Source of the DNA: Barrientosiimonas humi
GTDB lineage: Bacteria > Actinomycetota > Actinomycetes > Actinomycetales > Dermatophilaceae
Direction of reading: 5' to 3'
DNA: 64,000 nucleotides
Assembly (NCBI RefSeq): GCF_006716095.1
Contig: NZ_VFOK01000001.1
Location: forward strand, 62,001 to 126,000
Shown here: positions 34,786-43,137 of the stretch, one piece after another
How positions within the stretch are numbered: position 1 is the stretch's first letter
Layout: every line of letters starts with the position of its first letter
Notes under the pieces: model-generated
The model's database searches: none
Told to the model about the DNA's origin: nothing
The model's input: the letters and a program-made list of their open reading frames with translations, nothing else
Position numbers and translations under genes: made by a program

Positions 34786-35552
34786 TCGTCCGGCGCCGGT
34801 GCGAACGTCTCCGGGTCGACGGCGGTGAGGTAGTCCAGGTCGACGTCGTCGGCGGCGTCGAGCACCGCCCGGCCGGCCCGCAGCATGGCGGGCACGCCGT
34901 CGGCCCGGGCCGCGGCGGCCGCCCGCAGCGCCCGGGAGAGGGTCAGGGCGACCTCGTGCTGCCGGTCGTCGAGGAAGACGTTGCGGCTGGAGCGGGCGAG
35001 CCCGTCGGCCTCGCGCACCGTCTCGATCTCGTGCACGGCCACCGGCAGGTCGAGGTCGCGGATCATCCGGCGCACCAGGAAGACCTGCTGGGCGTCCTTC
35101 TCGCCGAAGCACACGATCGTCGGCTGGGTGATGTTCAGCAGCTTGGTGACGACGGTGAGCACGCCGTCGAAGTGGCCCGGCCGGCTGGCCCCCTCGAGCT
35201 CGTCGCCGAGCGGCCCGGCGTGCACCGTCGTGCTGGAGCCGCCGTCGGGATACATCTGCTCCGCGTCGGGCGCGAGCAGCAGGTCGGCCCCCAGCTCCTC
35301 CAGCAGCGCCTGGTCGGCCTCCAGGGTGCGCGGGTATCGCTCGAGGTCGCTGCGCTCGCCGAACTGCAGCGGGTTGACGAAGATCGAGACCACGACCACG
35401 TCGGCCACCTCGCGCGCGTGCCGCACCAGCGCGGCGTGCCCCTCGTGCAGCGCGCCCATCGTCGGCACCAGCGCGATCTCGCGGCCGGCGCGGCGGGCGT
35501 CCTCGAGCGCCGCCCGGCACTCGGCGACGGTCGTGACGGTGTGCAGCGGCAT
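34704..35552 (-). CDS. panC: Pantothenate synthetase
   Basis: This 282-residue enzyme condenses pantoate and beta-alanine using ATP. It shows the HIGH-like PTMGALHEGH, NPLQFG, the FGEKDAQQ site and the KMSKS-like SSRNVFL. Residues and length are normal for the family. It usually sits with panB/panD or the DUF2520 gene; here it is alone between a STAND regulator and a peptidoglycan amidase. Its 3' end overlaps the convergent STAND gene by 82 bases. Confidence 0.96.
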   Translation of the reverse strand: MPLHTVTTVAECRAALEDARRAGREIALVPTMGALHEGHAALVRHAREVADVVVVSIFVNPLQFGERSDLERYPRTLEADQALLEELGADLLLAPDAEQMYPDGGSSTTVHAGPLGDELEGASRPGHFDGVLTVVTKLLNITQPTIVCFGEKDAQQVFLVRRMIRDLDLPVAVHEIETVREADGLARSSRNVFLDDRQHEVALTLSRALRAAAAARADGVPAMLRAGRAVLDAADDVDLDYLTAVDPETFAPAPDDHAGDVRLLVAARVGPVRLIDTLLAQS

Positions 35553-35603
35553 GGTTACCTCGGGGTCGGTTGGCCTCGGACGCCGAGGGTAACCGGGGCG
35601 CGC

Positions 35604-36665
35604 TCAGGCCAGCAGCCGCGACCAGGTGTCGAGGCCGACCACCCCGTCGACGGTCAGACCCTTGGCGTCCTGGAACCGCTCGACCGCGGCCTGGGTGCCC
35701 GAGCCGAAGATCCCGTCGACGGTGACCGACGCGCCGCGGGCCGTGAGCGCGGTCTGCGCGGCGCGCACGCCCTCGCCCCGGTCGCCGTTCCGGCGGGTCA
35801 GGGCCAGCGGCGCCTCCCAGGTGAGGCGACCGACGACCCCGTCGGGGTCCAGCGACCTGCTCGTCTGGAAGGCCTTCACCGCGGCGGTCGTCGGGTCGTC
35901 GAAGACCCCGCCGGTGGGTGCCTCGTGCCCGGCCTGCCGCAGCAGCCGCTGGGCGCACGTCACGCGGAAGCCGGTCGCGCCCGGTCGCAGCACCGGCCAC
36001 GGCCGCTGGGTCGTCCCGCCACCGCCGAGCAGCGCCGCGACGTCGGTGCGCAGCCGGGGCAGCTCGGCGAAGAACGCGTCGCCGGGACAGTCGGTCGAGT
36101 CGAACGTGCGGTGACCCTGGATCGCGCTGGGCGCGAGGGCGTACGTCTGGCACAGGAACGCGCACAGCCGCACCAACGACTGCCACTGGGCGGCCGGCGG
36201 CAGCGCGGAGGTGTAGGTCCCCTGGTTCTCGATGCCGAGCGCGGTCCGGTTCTGGCTCAGGCTGTGCGCGCCGAGCGGGAACTGTCGCTGCCCGCCGTCC
36301 AGCCCCTCCAGCGTGCGGTGCCGGCCCTCGAGCACGAACCCGCCGCGGCTGACCGTGAAGTGCTGGCCGGTGTCGGCCCAGCCCCGGGCGAAGTGCCACT
36401 GCTGGATCTGCCGGGCGATGTCGTACGCCGCCTGCTGGCTCACGTCCGAGACGTTCGCCGAGGCCGTGTGGTGGACGACGATCGTGCGCGGCGGCCCGAC
36501 CATCGTGATGGGCTCGCGGGCGGGCTCGGCACCCCACGTCGCGGTGCCGATGATGCTGGGCCGCTCGACCGCGGCGGCGCCGGGGGCGTTGCGGGTGGCG
36601 GCCCCGGTCAGGGCCGCGGCGCCGAGGGCGCTGCCGAGCAGGGTGCGGCGGGTGATGGCGGGCAT
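35604..36665 (-). CDS. Secreted amidase with two peptidoglycan-binding domains
   Basis: This 353-residue protein has a twin-arginine signal (ITRRTLLGSALG) and an Amidase_2/PGRP domain (~residues 38-220) with zinc ligands in VVHHTASAN, QGHRTFDST and DCPGD. Two C-terminal PG_binding_1 repeats follow (CAQRLLRQAG and AAQTALTARG starts, each ending in a D-x-VVG turn). It cleaves the bond between muramic acid and L-Ala. ATG 36665 has AAGGAG upstream. A perfect hairpin separates it from the upstream peptidase gene. It is paralogous to the lipoprotein amidase at 31485-32159. Confidence 0.92.
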   Translation of the reverse strand: MPAITRRTLLGSALGAAALTGAATRNAPGAAAVERPSIIGTATWGAEPAREPITMVGPPRTIVVHHTASANVSDVSQQAAYDIARQIQQWHFARGWADTGQHFTVSRGGFVLEGRHRTLEGLDGGQRQFPLGAHSLSQNRTALGIENQGTYTSALPPAAQWQSLVRLCAFLCQTYALAPSAIQGHRTFDSTDCPGDAFFAELPRLRTDVAALLGGGGTTQRPWPVLRPGATGFRVTCAQRLLRQAGHEAPTGGVFDDPTTAAVKAFQTSRSLDPDGVVGRLTWEAPLALTRRNGDRGEGVRAAQTALTARGASVTVDGIFGSGTQAAVERFQDAKGLTVDGVVGLDTWSRLLA

Positions 36666-36688
36666 GCGGGTCTCCTTGCTGCGGGGTG

Positions 36689-36723
36689 GTGCCGGGCGGC
36701 CCGGAGGGCGGGCCGCCCGGCAC
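36689..36723 (-). terminator. Perfect 15-bp hairpin after the M15 peptidase gene
   Basis: GTGCCGGGCGGCCCG and its exact complement flank a 5-base loop. It is placed between the stop of the M15 peptidase gene (36815) and the start of the amidase gene (36665). Its strength suggests the two hydrolase genes are separate transcripts. Confidence 0.75.
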
Positions 36724-36814
36724 GCTGCGCCGACCGGAGGCAGGGGGATCGGTCAGCGGTCTCGGAGGGGCAGGGGGTGGTCGTGCCGAGCGCGGGCGGG
36801 TGGCCCGAGCGGCC

Positions 36815-37555
36815 TCAGAAGCACTGCGACGCGGACCAGGCCTTGGTCGTGCGCCAGTCGCCGTGCACGTGGTTGCTGTGCCCGGGGTATCCCGGCCCGA
36901 AGATGCCGCCGTAGCCGGCGGAGCGGGCCTGGCGGGCCAGGGCGCACATGCTGACGCCGCTCGGCGGGGTGAAGTCGAGCGCCTTGCCGGTGAGGTGCTG
37001 GCTGCTCGACGCGCCGCCGGAGGCGGAGTTGCACGCGCTGTCGCGGAAGCCGGAGCTGACCGGGAGCGGCTTGTCGCCGAGCTGCCGGCGCAGCGCCTGG
37101 GCCTGCCACAGGGAGCGGCGCAGGTTCTCCTTCACCGACGCGCTGCCGGTGAAGCCCTTGCCGCAGTTGTTGCTGGCCTCGGCATAGGTGAAGTTGATCG
37201 GGGTGCAGTCGGACTTGGTCAGCGAGCGCAGCTTGGCGAAGGTCTGCGAGCCGGCGATGCCGTCGTCGGCGAGGCCGTACGCCTTCTGGAAGCGGGCCAC
37301 CGCCGCCTTGGTCTGGTCGCCGTAGATGCCGTCGGCGCCCATGACCTGGCCGCTCGGCACCCAGCCGGCGACCCGGATCTGCAGCTCCTTGACGCCGGAG
37401 CCGGTGGACCCCGGGCGCAGCGTGCTCGACCAGCTCTCGCAGGCCTGCGCGGCAGACGCCTGCGAGGCGCCGGTGGCGACGCCGACGCCGGTGAGGCCGG
37501 CAGCGACGAGGGAACCGGCGGCGATCAGGTGAGGGAGGGAACGTGCGGTTCGCAT
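36815..37555 (-). CDS. Secreted M15-family D-Ala-D-Ala carboxypeptidase with PG-binding domain
   Basis: This 246-residue exported protein has a Sec signal peptide ending ASQASAAQ and a PG_binding_1 repeat (residues ~48-105, DGIYGDQTKAAVARFQKAYG). The zinc peptidase domain is like Streptomyces albus G carboxypeptidase. Zinc ligands are visible as H-x6-D in SSQHLTGKALDF and the final His in NHVHGDW. ATG 37555 has GAGGAG upstream. With the two amidases it forms a group of three wall hydrolases between disA and radA. Confidence 0.88.
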   Translation of the reverse strand: MRTARSLPHLIAAGSLVAAGLTGVGVATGASQASAAQACESWSSTLRPGSTGSGVKELQIRVAGWVPSGQVMGADGIYGDQTKAAVARFQKAYGLADDGIAGSQTFAKLRSLTKSDCTPINFTYAEASNNCGKGFTGSASVKENLRRSLWQAQALRRQLGDKPLPVSSGFRDSACNSASGGASSSQHLTGKALDFTPPSGVSMCALARQARSAGYGGIFGPGYPGHSNHVHGDWRTTKAWSASQCF

Positions 37556-37716
37556 GAGGAACTCCTCGGTTCGGGGAGCTCCTACGCTCGCGTAGCCGCC
37601 CGGCCGGTCACCAGGGACAACGCGAATGTCCGGGTTGTCCGGGTGGGCGCGGTGGCCTCGGGCAACCGCTGCGGATGGTCGCGGTGGGGGCCGCAGCGCG
37701 CGCTGGGCAGCGCGCC

Positions 37717-39096
37717 TCAGCCGGTGCGGCTCGGCTGCGCCACGTCGACCGCGCTCGCGAGGTCGTCGACCTCGATGACGCGCATGCCGGCGGGCAGCGT
37801 CTCGTTGCCGAGCGAGCCGCGGGGGATGATCGCGCGGGTGAAGCCGATGCGGGCGGCCTCGGCGAGCCGGCGGGGGACGCCGCCGACCGCGCGCACGTCA
37901 CCGGCCAGCCCCACCTCGCCGACGGCGATGCAGCCCGCGGGCAGCGGACGGCCGGAGCTGGCGCTCACCACGGCCAGCGCCATCGCCAGGTCGCTGGCCG
38001 GCTCGGCGATGCGCACGCCGCCGACCGTCGAGAGGTAGCAGTCGTGGTCGCGCAGCCGGATGCCGACGCGGCTCTCGAGGACGGCCAGCACCATCGCGGC
38101 GCGCGAGGACTCCAGGCCGCTGGTGGTGCGCCGCGCCGAACCGCCGCCGCCGGGGGCGACCAGCGCCTGCACCTCGGCCACGAGCGGGCGCCGCCCCTCG
38201 AGGGTGACGGTGACGCCGGTGCCGCTGACCGGCTGGTCGCGGCGGGTGAGGAACAGCCCGCTCGGGTCGGGGAGGCCGACGATGCCGACCTCGGACAGGT
38301 CGAAGCAGCCGACCTCGTCGGTGGGGCCGAACCGGTTCTTGACCGCGCGCACCAGCCGCAGCCGGGAGTGCCGCTCGCCCTCGAACTGCACGACGACGTC
38401 GACGAGGTGCTCGAGCACCCGCGGGCCGGCGATCGAGCCGTCCTTGGTGACATGCCCGACGAGCAGCACCGCGATGCCGCGGGCCTTGGCGTGCTGGATG
38501 ATCGAGGCCGCGACCTCGCGCACCTGCGACACGTTGCCCGGCGCGCCGTCGACCTCGGCGCTGGTGATGGTCTGCACCGAGTCGATGACGACCAGGTCGG
38601 GCTCGACCTGACCGATCTGCCCGAGCACCGTCGCCAGGTCGGTCTCGGCCGCGAGGTAGAGCGTGCGGGCGATGGCCTCGATGCGCTCGGCGCGCATGCG
38701 CACCTGGGCCGCCGACTCCTCGCCGCTGACGTAGAGCACCGACCGCGACTCGCGCGCGGCCCGGGCCGCCACGTCGAGCAGCAGCGTCGACTTGCCGATG
38801 CCGGGCTCACCGGCCACGAGCACGACCGCACCCGGCACCAGCCCCCCGCCCAGCACCCGGTCGAACTCGCCCACCCCGGTCGAGCGGGCCTCGGCCCGGG
38901 TGGCGTCGACCTCGCCGATCGGCTGCGCCGGGCGCTCGACCACCGCCGCGGGGGCGGTGCGGGCCGGGGTGACCCCGGCCTCGACGACGGTGCCCCACGC
39001 CTGGCACTCGCCGCACCGGCCCACCCACTTCACGGCGGTCCAGCCGCACTCTGTGCACTTGTACGACGGTCGGGGACTGCGGGTCTTGGCGGCCAT
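37717..39096 (-). CDS. radA: DNA repair protein RadA
   Basis: This 459-residue RecA-like branch-migration helicase has an N-terminal zinc finger (Cys14, Cys17, Cys28, Cys31), Walker A GEPGIGKST, the RadA-specific KNRFG motif and a C-terminal Lon-protease-like domain (VGEVGLAGDVRAV) without catalytic Ser. ATG 39096 is used; an in-frame codon at 39126 would add about ten unlikely residues. RadA and DisA act together at recombination intermediates and are neighbours in many actinobacteria. Here they are separated by three wall hydrolases, panC and a STAND regulator. Confidence 0.96.
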   Translation of the reverse strand: MAAKTRSPRPSYKCTECGWTAVKWVGRCGECQAWGTVVEAGVTPARTAPAAVVERPAQPIGEVDATRAEARSTGVGEFDRVLGGGLVPGAVVLVAGEPGIGKSTLLLDVAARAARESRSVLYVSGEESAAQVRMRAERIEAIARTLYLAAETDLATVLGQIGQVEPDLVVIDSVQTITSAEVDGAPGNVSQVREVAASIIQHAKARGIAVLLVGHVTKDGSIAGPRVLEHLVDVVVQFEGERHSRLRLVRAVKNRFGPTDEVGCFDLSEVGIVGLPDPSGLFLTRRDQPVSGTGVTVTLEGRRPLVAEVQALVAPGGGGSARRTTSGLESSRAAMVLAVLESRVGIRLRDHDCYLSTVGGVRIAEPASDLAMALAVVSASSGRPLPAGCIAVGEVGLAGDVRAVGGVPRRLAEAARIGFTRAIIPRGSLGNETLPAGMRVIEVDDLASAVDVAQPSRTG

Positions 39097-39197
39097 GACG
39101 GAAACGCTAGGCGGGAGCACCGACAACGCCCCGACGACCCGCCCGGGCGCACCGCCCCGGCCCTCCCGCCGGCGAGCGCGCGAGCGAGACTGGGCGC

Positions 39198-39818
39198 GTG
39201 CGTACCGAGATCTCCGTGGCCGACCTCGAGCCCCGCCGGGCCTACCGCCTGCTGACCTCCACCGTGCTGCCGCGCCCCATCGCCTGGGTGTCGAGCCGGT
39301 CGGCCGACGGCGTCGACAACCTCGCGCCGCACTCGTTCTTCACCGTCGCCTCGAGCCGGCCGCCGGTCGTGCAGTTCACCTCGACCGGCGTGAAGGACAC
39401 GCTGCGCAACGTGCGCGCCACCGAGGAGTTCGTCGTCAACCTCGCGCCCGAGTGGCTGCAGCGTGAGATCAACGAGACCGGCACCGACTTCCCGCCCGGC
39501 GTCAGCGAGTTCGCCGCCGTCGGCATCGAGACCGAGCCGTCGCGCACCGTCGCCCCGCCCCGAGTCGCGGGCTCGCCCGTCGCGCTGGAGTGCCGGCTGC
39601 ACCAGCTCGTCGAGGTCGGCGACAGCACCCTCGTGCTCGGCGAGGTGCTGCACGTTGCCGTCGCCGAGCAGGCCATGTCGCCCGAGGACGACCTGCCGCT
39701 GCCCGAGCGCCTGGCCCCCATGGCCCGCCTCGGCCGCAACCAGTGGGCCACCCTCGGTGAGATCCGCGAGGTCCCGCGCGAGACGTACGCCCAGCGCCAG
39801 CAGCGCCTCGCCGACTGA
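39198..39818 (+). CDS. Flavin reductase-like domain protein
   Basis: This 206-residue FMN-binding split-barrel protein is of the DIM6/NTAB (flavin_reduct) family: PRPIAWVSSRSADGVDNLAPHSFF near the N-terminus is shown by the pieces PRPIAW and NLAPHSFF, followed by KDTLRN and EFVVNL. Relatives bind or reduce FMN, but many have unknown substrates. GTG 39198 is the first start in frame. It is divergent from radA and followed by a repeat block. Confidence 0.8.
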   Translation: MRTEISVADLEPRRAYRLLTSTVLPRPIAWVSSRSADGVDNLAPHSFFTVASSRPPVVQFTSTGVKDTLRNVRATEEFVVNLAPEWLQREINETGTDFPPGVSEFAAVGIETEPSRTVAPPRVAGSPVALECRLHQLVEVGDSTLVLGEVLHVAVAEQAMSPEDDLPLPERLAPMARLGRNQWATLGEIREVPRETYAQRQQRLAD

Positions 39819-39839
39819 CCCACGCCCCCACCGCCTGCC

Positions 39840-39994
39840 GCATTTCGTGCACCAGTGAACGATCTGAGCAGGGTCACCCCCGGGATCCCGGGCCCGGGCC
39901 TCCGCATTTCGTGCACCGGTGAACGATCTGGGGTGGGTCACCCCTGGGATCCCGGGCCTGGCCTCCGCATTTCGTGCACCGGTGAACGAAATGC
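39840..39994 (+). repeat. 63-64-bp tandem repeat, 2.4 copies
   Basis: Units starting GCATTTCGTGCACC(A/G)GTGAACGA begin at 39840, 39904 and 39967. Full units continue with a GGGTCACCCC-type stretch and the GGGATCCCGGGCC palindrome. The final 28 bases (39967-39994) form an almost perfect palindrome, GCATTTCGTGCAC to GTGAACGAAATGC. The array occupies the 452-base gap 39819-40270, which contains no gene. Confidence 0.8.
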
Positions 39995-40075
39995 GGCTGG
40001 CAGCGTCGGCCACCGGCGGAGGAGAGCCCGTACGCCCGTGCAGACCTGGCAGCGAACAGAGACGTAGGCGACCGA

Positions 40076-40174
40076 GGGCGGGCGGGGGAGGCCCGTAGGG
40101 CCGTGGACGGGCCTGGCGGGAGGCCGAGCCTGCGAGGCCGGATGGCTGGCCCGTAGGGCCTCCCCCGCCCGCCC
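40076..40174. repeat. Inverted repeat with 19-bp arms
   Basis: GGGCGGGCGGGGGAGGCCC (40076-40094) and its exact complement (40156-40174) are 61 bases apart. Each arm adjoins the mini-palindrome GGCCCGTAGGGCC. It lies between the convergent genes at 39198 and 40271 and may end transcription from both sides. Confidence 0.6.
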
Positions 40175-40270
40175 GGGCCAGATCCCTCACCATGCCTGCG
40201 CACCGTGGCCGTCAGTGATCGAGACCCCGACAGGGGCCCCCAAGCGGACCCCCGCTCGCCCCTCAGCGCG

Positions 40271-41074
40271 TCAGCGCTTCCTGCGGTTCTGCTTCTCCGC
40301 CGCGAGCGTCGCCGGGTGCACCAGCAGCGGCAGCAGCTTGCGGCCGCCCGGGCGGCGCGCCGCCTTCGCCTGCTCCAGGTGCGCCTCGCAGTGCTCGACC
40401 AGCACCTCGTACCCGGCGTCGCCCATCAGGTGGCGCAGCTCGCCCTCGTTGGACCGGAAGACCGGCTGGGCGCCGACGTGGGCCTCGGGGTTGCCCGAGC
40501 AGTACCAGTCGAGGTCGTGCCCACCCGGTCCCCAGCCGCGCCGGTCGTACTCACCGATCGACACCTCCAGGTAGGACGTGTCGTCGGGCAGCTCCACGGT
40601 GCGATAGGTGCGCCGGATCGGCAGCTGCCAGCACACGTCGGGCTTCATCGTGTGCGGCTCCTCGCCGACCAGCAGCGCGTGCTGGTGCAGGGCGCAGCCG
40701 CTGCCGGCGGGGAAGCCGGGCCGGTTGTGGAAGATGCAGGCGCCGTCGACCACGCGGGTCTTGGTCTCGCCGTCCTCCTTCTCGCGCCAGCCCTTCTTGC
40801 TGTGTCCCTCGTCGTAGTACTGCCACTCGTCGGGGCCGAGCTCGGCGACGACCCGTTTGACGTTGCGCAGGTCGTCCTTGTCGCTGAAGTGCGCGCCGAG
40901 GGTGCAGCAGCCGGTGTCGGGGGCGTCGGCGTAGATCCCGCGGCAGCCGGAGCCGAAGATGCAGGTCCAGCTGGAGGTGAGCCAGGTGAGGTCGCAGCGG
41001 AACCGCTCACCCGTCTCGGCGGGGTTCTCGAACTCCACCCAGGTGCGTGGGATGTCCAGCGGCGTCTCGGTCAC
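40271..41074 (-). CDS. Cys-rich conserved protein, YkgJ/DUF3109-like
   Basis: This 267-residue soluble protein has ten cysteines, including Cys27, Cys38, Cys44 and the pair Cys56-Cys57 in GCCTLGAHF, then GACIFHN, GSGCALH and DVCWQLPIR. The CC-x2-G pattern and spacing resemble YkgJ/DUF3109 proteins, which are thought to bind zinc or an Fe-S cluster. The C-terminus is very basic (EKQNRRKR). GTG 41074 is the start. It is divergent from the ppx/gppA gene with 38 bases between starts. No enzymatic role can be assigned. Confidence 0.65.
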   Translation of the reverse strand: MTETPLDIPRTWVEFENPAETGERFRCDLTWLTSSWTCIFGSGCRGIYADAPDTGCCTLGAHFSDKDDLRNVKRVVAELGPDEWQYYDEGHSKKGWREKEDGETKTRVVDGACIFHNRPGFPAGSGCALHQHALLVGEEPHTMKPDVCWQLPIRRTYRTVELPDDTSYLEVSIGEYDRRGWGPGGHDLDWYCSGNPEAHVGAQPVFRSNEGELRHLMGDAGYEVLVEHCEAHLEQAKAARRPGGRKLLPLLVHPATLAAEKQNRRKR

Positions 41075-41112
41075 CTGCCGGACGATACTTCCCGGTCGGT
41101 AGCCTGGCCGAC

Positions 41113-42039
41113 ATGCGCCTAGGGGTGATCGACGTCGGCTCGAACACCGTGCACCTCCTCGTGGTCGACGCGCACCGGGGCGCGCGGCCGTTCCCGGCGT
41201 TCTCGCACAAGATCGCGCTGCGGCTGTCCGAGCACACCAAGGACGACGGCCGCATCGCCGGCGAGGGCGTCAAGCGGCTCGTGTCGTTCGTGGGGGAGTG
41301 CCTCACGATCGCCGAGGACGAGGGGATCGAAGACCTGCTCGCCTTCGCCACCAGCGCGATCCGCGAGGCGCCCAACGGCGAGGCGGTGCTGCAGCAGGTG
41401 CGCGACGAGACCGGCGCCGACCTGCAGGTGCTCAGCGGCGCCGACGAGGCCCGGCTGACCTTCCTCGCCGCGCGGCGCTGGTTCGGCTGGTCCAGCGGGC
41501 GGCTGCTCTGCGTCGACATCGGCGGCGGCAGCCTCGAGCTCGCCACCGGCATCGACGAGGAGCCGGACGCCGCGATCAGCCTCCCGCTCGGGGCCGGACG
41601 CATGTCGCGCGAGCTGCCCGGTAACCCGCCCAGCCGCGACGACGTGCGCTCGCTGCGCAAGCAGGTGCGCAGCGACATCGCGCGAATCGTCAGAGACCTC
41701 AACCGTTTCGGGTCACCCGACCACGTCGTCGGCACCAGCAAGACCATCCGTTCTCTGGCTCGGGTGCTCGGGGCGGCGCCCAGCGCCGAGGGTCCGTACG
41801 TCCCCCGCCGGCTCGTGCGGTCCGAGCTGGCCGACCTCGTGCCCCGGCTCGCGACGATGACGGTCGAGGAGCGCGCGGCGCTGCCCGGGGTGTCCGCGGG
41901 GCGTGCCCACCAGCTGCTCGCCGGGGCGGTGGTCGTGGAGTCGGCGATGCACCTGCTCGACGTCGAGCAGCTCGACCTGTGCCCGTGGGCGCTGCGCGAG
42001 GGCGTGATCCTGCGGCGGCTGGACTGGCTGGAGGCCTGA
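41113..42039 (+). CDS. ppx: Ppx/GppA family exopolyphosphatase
   Basis: This 308-residue actin-fold phosphatase has the P-loop-like [11 protein letters not shown], the catalytic-Glu region FATSAIREA, the second phosphate loop DIGGGSLEL and [10 protein letters not shown]. The short form is as in mycobacterial Ppx1 (Rv0496), which hydrolyses short-chain polyphosphate and lacks the C-terminal HD domain of E. coli Ppx. The next gene begins 1 base after its stop, so they form an operon, as in mycobacteria. Confidence 0.9.
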   Translation: MRLGVIDVGSNTVHLLVVDAHRGARPFPAFSHKIALRLSEHTKDDGRIAGEGVKRLVSFVGECLTIAEDEGIEDLLAFATSAIREAPNGEAVLQQVRDETGADLQVLSGADEARLTFLAARRWFGWSSGRLLCVDIGGGSLELATGIDEEPDAAISLPLGAGRMSRELPGNPPSRDDVRSLRKQVRSDIARIVRDLNRFGSPDHVVGTSKTIRSLARVLGAAPSAEGPYVPRRLVRSELADLVPRLATMTVEERAALPGVSAGRAHQLLAGAVVVESAMHLLDVEQLDLCPWALREGVILRRLDWLEA

Positions 42040-42040
42040 G

Positions 42041-43042
42041 GTGCCCGACACCCCGCAGCCCCGCAAGAAGGGCACCCGTGCACGCCCCGCCAAGGCCGTG
42101 AGCCAGGCCGCGAAGCGGGTGCGTCAGGCGGCCGATCCCGGGCGCAAGGCCGGCGACTCGCGCAAGCCGAAGCCCGAGCCGCTGGCCCCGCCCGAGCCGG
42201 GTCGCGCCCCCGCCCGCACCGCGCCGCGGGTCGAGCCGGAGCGGCGCGCGCTGCAGGTCCCCGACGCCAAGGTCGGGCTGTCCACCGCCTCGGTCTATCC
42301 GCGCGGCGCCGCCTCGGCGTTCGAGCTCGCCGGGCGGCTGGGCTACGACGCGGTGGAGGTCATGGTCTGGACCGAGCCGGTCAGCCAGGAGGCGGGTGCG
42401 CTGCGCGGTCTCGCCGAGCTGCACGAGGTCGAGATCTGCTCGATCCACGCCCCGACCCTGCTGCTGACGCAGCGGGTCTGGGGCACCGAGCCGTGGGACA
42501 AGGTCGACCGCTCCATCGAGCTCGCCGAGGAGGTGGGGGCCTCCACGGTGGTGCTCCACCCGCCGTTCCGCTGGCAGCGCGACTACGCCCTGGAGTTCGT
42601 CGAGGGGGTGGCCGAGCGCGAGGAGCGCACCGAGGTGCGGCTGGCGGTCGAGAACATGTTCCCCTGGCGGGCCCGTGCCCGCGAGATGCAGGCCTACCTG
42701 CCGCACTGGGACCCCGTCGACGTCGACTACGACCACGTCACCCTCGACCTGTCGCACACCGCCACCGCCGGGTCCGACGCGCTCGCGATGGCCAACGCCC
42801 TCGGCGACCGCCTGACCCACGTGCACCTCGCCGACGGGAGCGGGTCGTACAAGGACGAGCACCTGGTGCCCGGCCGCGGCACCCAACCCTGCGCCGAGCT
42901 GCTGGAATCGCTTGCGGCACAAGACTTCTCGGGATCGATCGTGGTCGAGGTCGGCACCCGCCGTCTCGACGACGAGCAGCGCGAGCTCGACCTGGCCGAG
43001 GCGCTCGCGTTCGCCCGGCTGCACTTCGCCGCCCCCCGCTGA
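42041..43042 (+). CDS. Sugar phosphate isomerase/epimerase family TIM barrel
   Basis: This 333-residue protein has an Arg/Lys/Pro/Ala-rich, probably disordered N-terminal ~75 residues. The AP endonuclease family 2 (xylose isomerase-like) barrel follows, with metal-site motifs [42 protein letters not shown] and VVEVGTR. It matches the gene after ppx1 in mycobacteria (Rv0498); the substrate is unknown. The start GTG 42041 follows the ppx stop. The last 40 bases are part of a 64-bp tandem duplication. Confidence 0.82.
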   Translation: MPDTPQPRKKGTRARPAKAVSQAAKRVRQAADPGRKAGDSRKPKPEPLAPPEPGRAPARTAPRVEPERRALQVPDAKVGLSTASVYPRGAASAFELAGRLGYDAVEVMVWTEPVSQEAGALRGLAELHEVEICSIHAPTLLLTQRVWGTEPWDKVDRSIELAEEVGASTVVLHPPFRWQRDYALEFVEGVAEREERTEVRLAVENMFPWRARAREMQAYLPHWDPVDVDYDHVTLDLSHTATAGSDALAMANALGDRLTHVHLADGSGSYKDEHLVPGRGTQPCAELLESLAAQDFSGSIVVEVGTRRLDDEQRELDLAEALAFARLHFAAPR

Positions 43043-43130
43043 CCGCGGGGCGACGAACGCGCCGGGGCTCGCGTTCGCCCGGCTGCACTTCGCCGCCCCC
43101 CGCTGACCGCGGGGCGACGAACGCTCCGGG
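43003..43130 (+). repeat. 64-bp tandem duplication of a gene end and its terminator hairpin
   Basis: Copy one (43003-43066) includes the last codons, the stop codon and the hairpin of the isomerase gene; copy two (43067-43130) repeats it with one clear change (GCG to GCT). Each copy has the stem CCCCGC/GCGGGG (43034-43050 and 43098-43114) with the TGA in the loop, and an outer GCGTTCG/CGAACGC pairing. The doubled hairpin should end transcription well. Confidence 0.85.
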
Positions 43131-43137
43131 GCTCGGT

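Noticed and set aside
37556-37716. ydaO-type c-di-AMP riboswitch upstream of the M15 peptidase gene
   Set aside because: The position is attractive because such switches control wall hydrolases, but the conserved core elements of the motif are not recognisable in this 161-base stretch.
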